Positions 32,618-40,704 of a DNA stretch of 64,000 nucleotides are shown here, piece after piece. A model generated the notes under the pieces. The model made no database searches. It saw only the letters and a program-made list of their open reading frames with translations, and was not told the DNA's origin. Position 1 is the stretch's first letter. The number at the start of each line of letters is the position of its first letter. Both the position numbers and the translations under genes were made by a program. This DNA comes from Streptomyces sp. CB02058 (GTDB lineage Bacteria; Actinomycetota; Actinomycetes; Streptomycetales; Streptomycetaceae): assembly GCF_001905505.1 (NCBI RefSeq), contig NZ_LIPG01000004.1, positions 620,001-684,000 of the forward strand, given 5' to 3'.

Positions 32618-34983
32618 GACGCACGCGAGGAACGGCACGTCCCCGCCGGCTGTCCCGGTGGGCGGCCGGCGCCGTCTCACTGCTCTTCCTGTCCACGCTC
32701 GCGAGCACGCCCTCCTACGGTGAGCAGAAGCGCCCGGCCGCCGCGCCGACGTACACGAATCCGGTGTCCACCGGGGCCGTCGACACCTTCCCCGATCCTG
32801 CGGTGATCCGGGGCAAGGACGGCCTCTGGTACGCCTACGGCACGCAGAACCCCGTCATGCAGAGCAAGGGCGAGGACGGGGAGCGCATGCTGCCGATCCT
32901 GCGCTCGGCGGACCTGGTGAAGTGGGAGTACGCCGGGGAGGTCTTCACGCCCGCGAACAAGCCCGCCTGGCACAACGGTTCGCGGCTGTGGGCACCGGAC
33001 GTGCGGTACGCGGCCGGTCTGTACCACCTCTACTACTCCGTCCCCGGGCGCAACACCGTGGGGCTCGCCACGTCCGCCACCCCGACGGGGCCCTGGACCG
33101 ACAAAGGTGCCGTGCTGCCGTCGCCGAGCGGCTGCCCCGCGGGGAACATCGACCAGGCGCAGTTCACTGACACGGACGGAACGCCCTATCTGTACTGGGG
33201 CAGTTACGACACCATCTGCGTCGCGCGGATGAACGCCGACCTGACCAGGACCGAGGGTGAGGTCACCCAGGTGGCCCGTGGCCGCAGGGTCGAGGGTGGC
33301 TTCGTCGTGCGGCGCGACGACCACTACTACCTGTTCTACTCCGACGCGGGCTGCTGCGACGGCGCCTACAGCGGCTACCAGGTGAAGGTGGGCCGCTCGA
33401 CGAGCCCCACCGGTCCGTTCACCGACGACGAGGGCACCGATCTGATGGCCCTCACCAGCAAGGCGGGATTCGTCGCGGGAGCGAACGGCAACCGGTGGAT
33501 CGGACCGGGCCACAACGCGATCCAGACCGACCTCGCCGGCCAGGACTGGCTGGTCTACCACGGCATCCCCGCCGAGTCGCCCGATCTGGCACCGGCTTCC
33601 AACGGCACACTGAAGCTGACCCGGCGTCCGATGCTGATCGACCGGCTCGACTGGATCGACGGCTGGCCCGTCGTACGGGCGGGCGCGGGACCGTCGGACG
33701 GGCCGACGGCCGCGCCGGTGACCTCGTGGGACACCGGGGGGACGTTCAACGGAAGCGGTCTGGCGGGCTGGAGCGCCGAGGGCGCGGGCGCCGCCGACTG
33801 GTCCACGCCGTCCGACCAGGACGCGGGCGGGTACGCGGCCCACACCCCGACGGGTCCGGGGACGGACGCCTCCTATCTCGTCGCCGACGGGCGCGCACCG
33901 GCGGATCTGCGGGCCGAGGCCGATCTGAAGGTGACCGCACAGGATGGCGCGGCGGGGCTCACCGTCGCCTACCGGGACCCGGGCAACAGGGTCGTGGCCT
34001 GGCTGGACCGCGCCCGCTCGGCACTCGTCACCGACGTACGGGTGGGTGGCAGGAGCCGCGGCGAGCAGGTGACGGCGCTGCCGTCCGGGTTCTCCTGGGG
34101 CACCTGGCACAACGTGTCCGTCGAGTTGCGCGGCACCGGGCTGACGGCCGAGGTGACCGACGACCGGCTGCGCGATCCGGTGGCCGTACAGGTCCGCGAC
34201 CTGCCCGCCGCAGCCGTGCGCAAGGGCGCGGTGGGCGCCGCGGCACGAGGCACGGGCGCGGCGGCGGACAACGTGGGCGCGGTGGCCCTGTACGAGCCGG
34301 TGACGAAGCGGGTGGCTCCGGCCCCGCCGGGGCGGCTGCTCCCCGGCCACAGCGACGAGTTCGACACCGCCGCGGTCCCGGGCACGGAGCCCGGTTCCCC
34401 CTGGCAGTGGGTGCGCGGGCAGGCCGCCGGGGTGACGATGACCGGTGGCGCACTGTCCTGGCCCACCCAGAACGCCGAGCTGTATCTGGGCGACAACACG
34501 GCCTCCGTGCTGCTGCGGGACGCGCCGGAGGGCGACTACACGGTCGAGACGAAGCTGCGGTTCGCCCCCGACCGGGCCGCCCAGCAGGCCGGGCTCGTGC
34601 TGTACGAGAACGACGACCGCTGGTTCAAGCTCGTCCATTCCGTGCTGCCGCTCACCAACGGCGACGGAGCCGTGCTCGACGTCAGCGAGTTCGGCAAGGA
34701 GGGCGAGCGGCCCACGACCACCCCGCCGACGGCGGTGGCCAACGCCCCGATGTTCGGAGGACCCGCGGCCGGCACCATGTGGCTGCGGATGGCCCATCAC
34801 CACGACACCGCGAACGGGGAGCACGAGGTACGCGCGTCCACCAGCCGCGACGGCGTCCACTGGTCGGTGAGCGGGGTGTGGACCCTGCCGGTGCGGGGCG
34901 AGCTGAAGATCGGCCTCGTCTCCCACAACCGGTCGGGTGCGACGGCGGACTTCGACTACGTACGGACGTACGCCGCCCGGTAG
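32614..34983 (+). CDS. Secreted GH43 glycosidase with C-terminal beta-sandwich domains
   Basis: 789 residues. After a signal peptide (WAAGAVSLLFLSTLASTPSYG) the five-bladed GH43 domain runs to about 350: the first catalytic Asp in DTFPDPAVIRGKDGLWYAYG, the second in LWAPDVRY, and probably the catalytic Glu in RVEGGFVVRRDDHYYLFYS. GH43 arabinanases and xylosidases act on arabinan or xylan side chains. Residues about 370-560 form one beta-sandwich module and 580-789 another of the DUF1349 kind (HSDEFDTAAVPGTEPGSPW...LVLYENDDRWFKLV). Coupling to a sulfatase suggests a sulfated or mixed polysaccharide as the target. The polymer is unknown. Confidence 0.88.
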   Translation: MRRTRGTARPRRLSRWAAGAVSLLFLSTLASTPSYGEQKRPAAAPTYTNPVSTGAVDTFPDPAVIRGKDGLWYAYGTQNPVMQSKGEDGERMLPILRSADLVKWEYAGEVFTPANKPAWHNGSRLWAPDVRYAAGLYHLYYSVPGRNTVGLATSATPTGPWTDKGAVLPSPSGCPAGNIDQAQFTDTDGTPYLYWGSYDTICVARMNADLTRTEGEVTQVARGRRVEGGFVVRRDDHYYLFYSDAGCCDGAYSGYQVKVGRSTSPTGPFTDDEGTDLMALTSKAGFVAGANGNRWIGPGHNAIQTDLAGQDWLVYHGIPAESPDLAPASNGTLKLTRRPMLIDRLDWIDGWPVVRAGAGPSDGPTAAPVTSWDTGGTFNGSGLAGWSAEGAGAADWSTPSDQDAGGYAAHTPTGPGTDASYLVADGRAPADLRAEADLKVTAQDGAAGLTVAYRDPGNRVVAWLDRARSALVTDVRVGGRSRGEQVTALPSGFSWGTWHNVSVELRGTGLTAEVTDDRLRDPVAVQVRDLPAAAVRKGAVGAAARGTGAAADNVGAVALYEPVTKRVAPAPPGRLLPGHSDEFDTAAVPGTEPGSPWQWVRGQAAGVTMTGGALSWPTQNAELYLGDNTASVLLRDAPEGDYTVETKLRFAPDRAAQQAGLVLYENDDRWFKLVHSVLPLTNGDGAVLDVSEFGKEGERPTTTPPTAVANAPMFGGPAAGTMWLRMAHHHDTANGEHEVRASTSRDGVHWSVSGVWTLPVRGELKIGLVSHNRSGATADFDYVRTYAAR

Positions 34984-35126
34984 CCGATCCGTCAATTCCT
35001 GAAACCACACCTCGTCAGATCTCACACTCCGTCACCGAGGAGGTCCGCCACGGAGGGTCGTCATCGCGGAGCCGTCATCAGTTCTTGTCGACAACAGGCC
35101 CTGATACACCTGATGTTGCACATCTC

Positions 35127-35132
35127 TTGACG
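35127..35132 (+). promoter_or_regulatory. -35 box upstream of the CBM32 beta-helix gene
   Basis: TTGACG with a poor -10 (GAGTAT) 17 bp downstream, placing the start just before the hairpin at 35159. Confidence 0.35.
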
Positions 35133-35158
35133 CGTTCGTAACAAGGGTGGAGTATCTC

Positions 35159-35190
35159 GCACAGCCGGAGAGAGCGCTCTCCGGCTGTGC
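35159..35190 (+). promoter_or_regulatory. Perfect 14-bp hairpin containing a LacI-like palindrome
   Basis: GCACAGCCGGAGAG pairs with CTCTCCGGCTGTGC around the loop AGCG. Within it GAGAGCGCTCTC (35170-35181) is a perfect 12-bp palindrome with the central AGCGCT of LacI-family operators such as CebR and BxlR sites. It lies in the 5' region of the beta-helix gene, about 37 nt before the ATG. It may be an operator, an RNA structure or both. No T-run follows. Confidence 0.5.
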
Positions 35191-35226
35191 GCGTCGTGTT
35201 CCCGCCCCACGACTCAGGAGACCCCC

Positions 35227-37407
35227 ATGTACGCACCTCCGAACCTCCACAGACCCGTACCCGCATGGACCGGACGACGCAGCGGCGTCCTGGCCGTGAT
35301 CGCCGGGCTCGTCCTCTCGCTGCTGGCCTTCCTGCCCCAGACCCCGGCCGGCGCCGCGCCCTCACTGCTCTCCCAGGGGAAGCCGGTCACCGCCTCCAGC
35401 CAGGAGAACGACGGCACCCCCGCCGCCGCCGCGGTGGACGGCAACACCGGCACCCGCTGGTCGAGCGCCTTCTCCGACCCTCAGTGGATCAAGGTCGACC
35501 TGGGCGCCGCCGCCTCGGTGAACCAGATCGTGCTGCGCTGGGAGGCGGCCTACTCCACCGGCTACCGGATCGAGTTCTCCTCGGACAACAACAGCTGGAG
35601 CACCGCCTACTCCACCACCACCGGTCCCGGTGGCACGGAGACCCTCAACGTCTCCGGCACCGCACGCTACGTCCGGCTGACGGGCACCGCCCGCGCCACC
35701 GGATACGGCCACTCGCTCTGGGAGTTCCAGGTGTTCGGCACGACCGGCGGGGGCGACCCTCAGATCCCCGGCGGCGGTGACCTCGGACCGAACGTCCTGG
35801 TCTTCGACCCCTCGACCCCGAACATCCAGGGCAAGGTCGACGAGATCTTCAAGAAGCAGGAGTCCGCGCAGTTCGGCAGCGACCGCTACGCGCTGATGTT
35901 CAAGCCCGGCACCTACAACAACATCAACGCTCAGATCGGCTTCTACACCTCCATCGCCGGCCTCGGTCTCAAGCCCGACGACACCACCTTCAACGGCGAC
36001 GTCACCGTCGACGCCGGCTGGTTCAACGGCAACGCCACCCAGAACTTCTGGCGCTCCGCCGAGAACCTCGCCCTCAACCCCGTCAGCGGCACCAACCGCT
36101 GGGCCGTCTCCCAGGCCGCCCCCTTCCGCCGCATGCACGTCAAGGGCGGCCTCAACCTCGCCCCGAACGGCTACGGCTGGGCCAGCGGCGGCTACATCGC
36201 CGACAGCAAGATCGACGGCCAGGTCGCCCCCTACTCCCAGCAGCAGTGGTACACCCGCGACAGCTCCATCGGCAGCTGGGGCAACGGCGTCTGGAACATG
36301 ACCTTCTCCGGCGTCGAGGGCGCACCCGCCCAGAGCTTCCCCGAACCGCCCTACACCACCCTCAACAACACCCCGGTCTCCCGCGAGAAGCCCTTCCTCT
36401 ACCTCGACGGCAACGACTACAAGGTCTTCGTCCCCGCCAAGCGCACCAACGCGCGCGGCGTCTCGTGGAACGGCACCCCGCAGGGCGAGTCCATCCCGCT
36501 CAGCCAGTTCTACGTCGTGAAGCCGGGCGCGACCGCGCAGACCATCAACGCGGCCGTCCGCCAGGGCCTGCACCTGCTGTTCACTCCGGGCATCTACCAC
36601 GTCAACGAGCCGATCGAGATCAACCGCGCGAACACCGTCGCGCTCGGTCTGGGCCTCGCCACGATCATCCCGGACAACGGCGTGACCGCGATCAAGGTCG
36701 GCGACGTCGACGGCGTCAAGCTCGCCGGACTCCTCGTCGACGCGGGGACGCAGAACTCCTCGGTCCTGGTCCAGGTCGGCCCCCAGGGTTCCTCCGCCGA
36801 CCACTCGGCCAACCCGACCAGCCTCCAGGACGTGTTCGTCCGGGTCGGCGGCGCGGGCGCCGGCAAGGCGACCACCGGTCTGGTGGTCAACAGCGACGAC
36901 ACGATCATCGACCACACCTGGCTGTGGCGCGCCGACCACGGTGACGGGGTCGGCTGGGAGACCAACCGCTCCGACTTCGGCCTCACCGTCAACGGTGACG
37001 ACGTACTGGCCACCGGACTGTTCGTCGAGCACTTCAACAAGTACGACGTCCAGTGGAACGGCGAGAACGGCAAGACGATCTTCTTCCAGAACGAGAAGGC
37101 CTACGACGCACCCAACCAGGCCGCCATCCAGAACGGCGACATCAAGGGATACGCCGCCTACAAGGTCGCCGACTCCGTCACCACCCACGAGGGCTGGGGC
37201 ATGGGCAGCTACTGCTACTTCAACGTCGACCCGACCATCCGCCAGCAGCACGGCTTCCAGGCACCCGTGAAGCCCGGAGTGAAGTTCCACGACCTGCTCG
37301 TCGTCTCACTCGGCGGTCAGGGACAGTACGAACACGTCATCAACAACACCGGTTCCCCCACATCCGGTACATCGACCATCCCGTCGCAGGTGGTGTCCTT
37401 CCCCTGA
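35227..37407 (+). CDS. Secreted CBM32 plus beta-helix protein of unknown enzymatic activity
   Basis: 726 residues. Signal peptide (VLAVIAGLVLSLLAFLPQTPAGAA), then an F5/8 type C/CBM32 domain (about 45-180: GKPVTASSQENDGTPAAAAVDG, then WIKVDLGAAASVNQIVLRWE), a Gly linker, and a right-handed parallel beta-helix of about 530 residues (NVLVFDP, RYALMFKPGTYN, RWAVSQAAPFRRMHV, GLHLLFTPGIYHV, DTIIDHTWLWRADHG). This family is often misnamed adenylyl cyclase; the fold resembles GH55/pectate-lyase enzymes, so a carbohydrate-active role is likely. AGGAG lies 6 nt before the ATG. Activity not established. Confidence 0.75.
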   Translation: MYAPPNLHRPVPAWTGRRSGVLAVIAGLVLSLLAFLPQTPAGAAPSLLSQGKPVTASSQENDGTPAAAAVDGNTGTRWSSAFSDPQWIKVDLGAAASVNQIVLRWEAAYSTGYRIEFSSDNNSWSTAYSTTTGPGGTETLNVSGTARYVRLTGTARATGYGHSLWEFQVFGTTGGGDPQIPGGGDLGPNVLVFDPSTPNIQGKVDEIFKKQESAQFGSDRYALMFKPGTYNNINAQIGFYTSIAGLGLKPDDTTFNGDVTVDAGWFNGNATQNFWRSAENLALNPVSGTNRWAVSQAAPFRRMHVKGGLNLAPNGYGWASGGYIADSKIDGQVAPYSQQQWYTRDSSIGSWGNGVWNMTFSGVEGAPAQSFPEPPYTTLNNTPVSREKPFLYLDGNDYKVFVPAKRTNARGVSWNGTPQGESIPLSQFYVVKPGATAQTINAAVRQGLHLLFTPGIYHVNEPIEINRANTVALGLGLATIIPDNGVTAIKVGDVDGVKLAGLLVDAGTQNSSVLVQVGPQGSSADHSANPTSLQDVFVRVGGAGAGKATTGLVVNSDDTIIDHTWLWRADHGDGVGWETNRSDFGLTVNGDDVLATGLFVEHFNKYDVQWNGENGKTIFFQNEKAYDAPNQAAIQNGDIKGYAAYKVADSVTTHEGWGMGSYCYFNVDPTIRQQHGFQAPVKPGVKFHDLLVVSLGGQGQYEHVINNTGSPTSGTSTIPSQVVSFP

Positions 37408-37444
37408 GCCGGGGTGAGATGAGCGGAGTCGGCTCATCGGACGG

Positions 37445-37481
37445 CGCGGGGCCCGGCAGCGAGTCGCTGCCGGGCCCCGCG
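37445..37481. terminator. Bidirectional terminator
   Basis: A perfect 16-bp stem with loop GAGTC between the convergent beta-helix and LAXTG genes. Confidence 0.8.
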
Positions 37482-37511
37482 TCATGCCCCCTGCCCTGGG
37501 CGTACGTGTTG

Positions 37512-38795
37512 CTACGCGCCGGAGGCCCTCCGCCTGCGGACGGCGTAGAAGAGGCCACCGCCCGCGATCACCGCTGCCGCCGCCGCGCCCGCCAGGGGGA
37601 GGGTGGAGCCGGAGCCGGTCGCCGCCAGGTCACCGCCGGCGGCCGCCGGGGAGCCGGAGTCCCCGGCGGTGGCTCCACCGGATGTGGAGGCCGATCCGGA
37701 GCCGCCCGACGTGGAGCCGCCCGAGTCAGCCGTGCCGCCGGTGGACGAGGAGCCTCCGGCCGAGGAGCCGCCGTCCGCCGGACCGCCCGCCGAGGGGCCG
37801 CCCGTCGTGCCGGTTCCCGCGTCGACAACGATGTCCGCCGTGTCGTTGCCGGCGTTCGTGTCGAAGGGCCTGGCCGCCCCGGTGAAGGAGATCTTGCCGG
37901 TCGCGCCCTCGACCGCCTTGTCGATCCGCAGGACGAAGGGGTACGTCTCGCCGCCCGAGGCGTCCACCCACGACTGCGAGGTTCCGCAGCTGTAGTGCGT
38001 CGCGGTGACCGGGCTGCAGAAGTCGTGGGCCTTGACGACGGAGGTGCCCGGCGGAATCCGGACGTCGACGGTCGCCGCGCCCTGGCCGAGGTCGCGGTAG
38101 ACCCAGGCCGGGCCCTTGTTGACGAACTTCACCGTCGCCGTGACCTTGTCACCCACCTCGCCCCGGAGCCGGGCGCCGGTCAGTGCGAAGTCGGCCGTGT
38201 TCACCGCGGCGACCTCGGTGGAGGCGTGGTCCGCGTCGTGGCTCGCCCGGTCCCCGTCGGTCGCCGGGGCCTTCTCGACCAGTTTCAGCGGGGCGCCCGT
38301 GCCCGGCACGGGCTCCGTCCCGCCGCCGTCCGACGGTCCGGGGTCCGTGGCCCCGACGCTCATGGAGACCTTGTCGCGCAGCGCGTTGTCCCGCGCCTTC
38401 AGCCCGAGCGGCTGCTCCGGCGCGTAGAGGACGCCGGGCTTGAGCGGCTGCTCGACGGCGCACACCGCGATCTGCTTCTCCGGCTCCTCGTCGGCGGACG
38501 GCTGAGTCGAGTACGCGCAGTTCGCATAGGAGGCCCCCGGCGCGAGGCCCTGCGTGACGGAGTACGTCACCCAGACCTTCCCGACCTCCTCGGTGCCCTT
38601 GTTCAGTACCGTGAACGGCACATCGACCCCACTGCCCGGCCGCGCGTCGGTGACCGGTGCCAGCGGCCCGATCCCGAGGTCCGGCTCCGCGTCGGCGGCG
38701 CCGGCGGGCACGGCCCCGAGTCCGGTCAGGGCGACGGTGGCGAGTACGCCGACAGCGGTGTGCGACAGGCGGCGGCCCGGAGACGTGTGAGTCAT
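37512..38795 (-). CDS. LAXTG-anchored surface protein
   Basis: 427 residues. Signal peptide (TAVGVLATVALTGLGAVPAGAA), two immunoglobulin-like beta regions each with a Cys pair (YANCAYS/IAVCAVE and AHDFCSPVTATHYSC), a 70-residue Gly/Ser/Thr/Ala stalk, and the sorting signal LAATG followed by a membrane helix and RRRR. LAXTG is the motif of class E sortases, which attach chaplins in Streptomyces; no class E sortase is in this window. The role of the exposed domains is unknown; they resemble DUF11/CARDB-type surface modules. GAGGGAA lies 5 nt before the ATG at 38795. The 38796-38964 gap holds only its promoter region. Confidence 0.78.
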   Translation of the reverse strand: MTHTSPGRRLSHTAVGVLATVALTGLGAVPAGAADAEPDLGIGPLAPVTDARPGSGVDVPFTVLNKGTEEVGKVWVTYSVTQGLAPGASYANCAYSTQPSADEEPEKQIAVCAVEQPLKPGVLYAPEQPLGLKARDNALRDKVSMSVGATDPGPSDGGGTEPVPGTGAPLKLVEKAPATDGDRASHDADHASTEVAAVNTADFALTGARLRGEVGDKVTATVKFVNKGPAWVYRDLGQGAATVDVRIPPGTSVVKAHDFCSPVTATHYSCGTSQSWVDASGGETYPFVLRIDKAVEGATGKISFTGAARPFDTNAGNDTADIVVDAGTGTTGGPSAGGPADGGSSAGGSSSTGGTADSGGSTSGGSGSASTSGGATAGDSGSPAAAGGDLAATGSGSTLPLAGAAAAAVIAGGGLFYAVRRRRASGA

Positions 38796-38964
38796 CGAAG
38801 TTCCCTCATGATGGCGTGCGGTCGGGGCAAGTCCGGCTCGTGGAGCAGCACTCGCCGACTCAGAAGACAGCACCGGCCGTCACGCGGTTGCCCGCCCACA
38901 CACTTTCCCCCCACCCTCCACCCCCGGCCGTTTCAGGCCCGGCGGTCCCTGGAGGCCCGTTCCG

Positions 38965-40587
38965 TCACGTCCCGAAGAGCAGCGCAAGATGGTCCTGGAG
39001 CTCCGGTCCGTCCGCCGGAGCGGTGCGCAGTCCGATGTAGCCGTCGGGCCGTACGAGGACGGCCTCGCCGCCCCGCGCCCCGTACATCCGCCGGAATTCG
39101 CCGAGGCCGTCGTGGACGGCGGGCAGGTGCGGGGCGGGGGCCTTCAGCCCGGGTGCGAGTACGGCGCATGCGTTCAGCAGGCCCGGCGCCGCCTTCAGGG
39201 CCGCGGCGGCCACGTCGTCGAACGAGGCCGACTGCTCCTCGTCGTCCGCGTAGAGGAGCAGGGTGTGCTCCCGCCCCCGCAGCAGGCCGAACAGCCTGAC
39301 GGGGAAGGCTGCCAAGGGGTACCGGAGACCGCCGCAGTCCGGTGCGCGGTCGCCGGGGGCCGGGCCCTCGCACGCCGGGCCGGCCGGCCCCACGAGCGGG
39401 CTGCCCCGGTAGCCGACGAGGAGCTGGGCCTCACGGAGCATGATCGTCTCGAAGTCGTCCGGGTCCGAGCCGATGCCGCTCCGGGCGTGCCGGAGCGTTC
39501 GCGCCACCACTTCCTCGCCGACCGGGTGGCGTTCGGCGCTGTAGCTCTCCAGCAGCCCCTCGCCCGCGTGGCCCCGTACGGCTGCGGCGAGTTTCCACCC
39601 CAGGTTGAAGGCGTCCTGGATCCCGGTGTTCATCCCCTGGGCGCCGGTGGGCGGATGGATGTGCGCGGCGTCGCCGGCCACGAAGACCCGCCCCCGGCCG
39701 TAGCGGTCGACGATGCGGTGGCTGATGCGGAAGACCGAGGACCAGCGCAGCCGGGACGCGGTCGTGGGCCGGGGCGAGAGACGGTCGAGTACCGCCTGTA
39801 TGTGTTCGATCCCCGGCAGCGGTCCCTTCTCGCCACTCAGGCCGTGCGTCACACCGTCGGCGTCCGGCCGTGCCTCCCGGGAGAGTTCGGGCGGGGTGGG
39901 CATCGATATCCGGTAACGGCGCTCGCCGGGCAGGGGGATGCACACCATCATGTCGTCGGTGTGCCCGTCGAGGACGTGCGAGGCCCTGACGCCGTAACCG
40001 GCCGGCAGGTCCCAGTCGACCTCGACGTCTCCCAGCATGTACTCCTCGGGGAGTGCCGCGCCTTCGAAGGACAGGCCCAGCCCCTTGCGTACGGCGCTGT
40101 GTGCGCCGTCGCAGCCCACGAGGTAGCGGGCTGTCAGCTCCTCCGTGGCGCCCGACGGCAGGGTGAGGACGGCCCTGACCTCGCCGGAGTCCTGCTCGAA
40201 GGAGAGAAGTTCGGTCTCCCGCTCGACCCGGCCGCCCCAGCGCTCCAGGAGTTCTTCGAGGAGGCGCTCGGTCTCGTACTGCGGGAGGGCCGCGAATCCG
40301 TAGGGCACCTCCGGCGGGAGTTCCAGATCGATCCGCGGACCTTCCTCCCCGTTGACATAGAGAAGTTGTCCCTTCAACGGAACAGCGGTCTCCAGCGCCT
40401 CGCGGATCATCCCCATCCGGTCCCAGATCTCCAGCGTCCGGGGCTGGACACCCACCGCCTTCGCGTACGGGAGACGCGACGGGAGCCGGTCGACGACCCT
40501 GCACGACACCCCCCGCCTGCACAGTTCGGACGCGGCCGTCAGGCCGACCGGACCCGCCCCTGCGACCAGCACATCGACGTCGACCAC
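38965..40587 (-). CDS. FAD-dependent aromatic monooxygenase (PHBH/pentachlorophenol hydroxylase type)
   Basis: 540 residues. FAD-binding GxGxxG loop DVLVAGAGPVGLTAASELCR, the YLVGCDGAHSAVRKGLG (DG) motif and GRVFVAGDAAHIHPPTGAQGMNTGIQDAFNL (GD motif) define class A flavin monooxygenases. The C-terminal thioredoxin-like domain (TLLLYADDEEQ...VLVRPDGYIGLRT) matches the larger RdmE/polyketide- and phenol-hydroxylase subgroup. It hydroxylates an aromatic ring with NAD(P)H and O2 in the cytoplasm. No polyketide genes adjoin, so degradation of a phenolic is possible. GTG 40587 is chosen for GGGAGG 6 nt upstream and because the extension beyond it reads as non-coding. Confidence 0.88.
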   Translation of the reverse strand: MVDVDVLVAGAGPVGLTAASELCRRGVSCRVVDRLPSRLPYAKAVGVQPRTLEIWDRMGMIREALETAVPLKGQLLYVNGEEGPRIDLELPPEVPYGFAALPQYETERLLEELLERWGGRVERETELLSFEQDSGEVRAVLTLPSGATEELTARYLVGCDGAHSAVRKGLGLSFEGAALPEEYMLGDVEVDWDLPAGYGVRASHVLDGHTDDMMVCIPLPGERRYRISMPTPPELSREARPDADGVTHGLSGEKGPLPGIEHIQAVLDRLSPRPTTASRLRWSSVFRISHRIVDRYGRGRVFVAGDAAHIHPPTGAQGMNTGIQDAFNLGWKLAAAVRGHAGEGLLESYSAERHPVGEEVVARTLRHARSGIGSDPDDFETIMLREAQLLVGYRGSPLVGPAGPACEGPAPGDRAPDCGGLRYPLAAFPVRLFGLLRGREHTLLLYADDEEQSASFDDVAAAALKAAPGLLNACAVLAPGLKAPAPHLPAVHDGLGEFRRMYGARGGEAVLVRPDGYIGLRTAPADGPELQDHLALLFGT

Positions 40588-40655
40588 GGGTGCCTCCCAG
40601 GCGAGGTGCGTTCCCTCCAATGCAGCACGCCCGGGGAGCGGTGTCCATTCGGTGC

Positions 40656-40700
40656 CCGCGGGGCCGGTGCGGGGGCCGCTCCCCCGCACCGGCCCCGCGG
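40656..40700 (-). terminator. Terminator of the xyloglucanase gene
   Basis: A perfect 20-bp stem with the loop CCGCT, beginning 5 nt past the xyloglucanase stop. Confidence 0.85.
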
Positions 40701-40704
40701 CGCG

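Noticed and set aside
35227..37407. Adenylyl cyclase
   Set aside because: No cyclase domain; it is a secreted CBM32 plus beta-helix protein.
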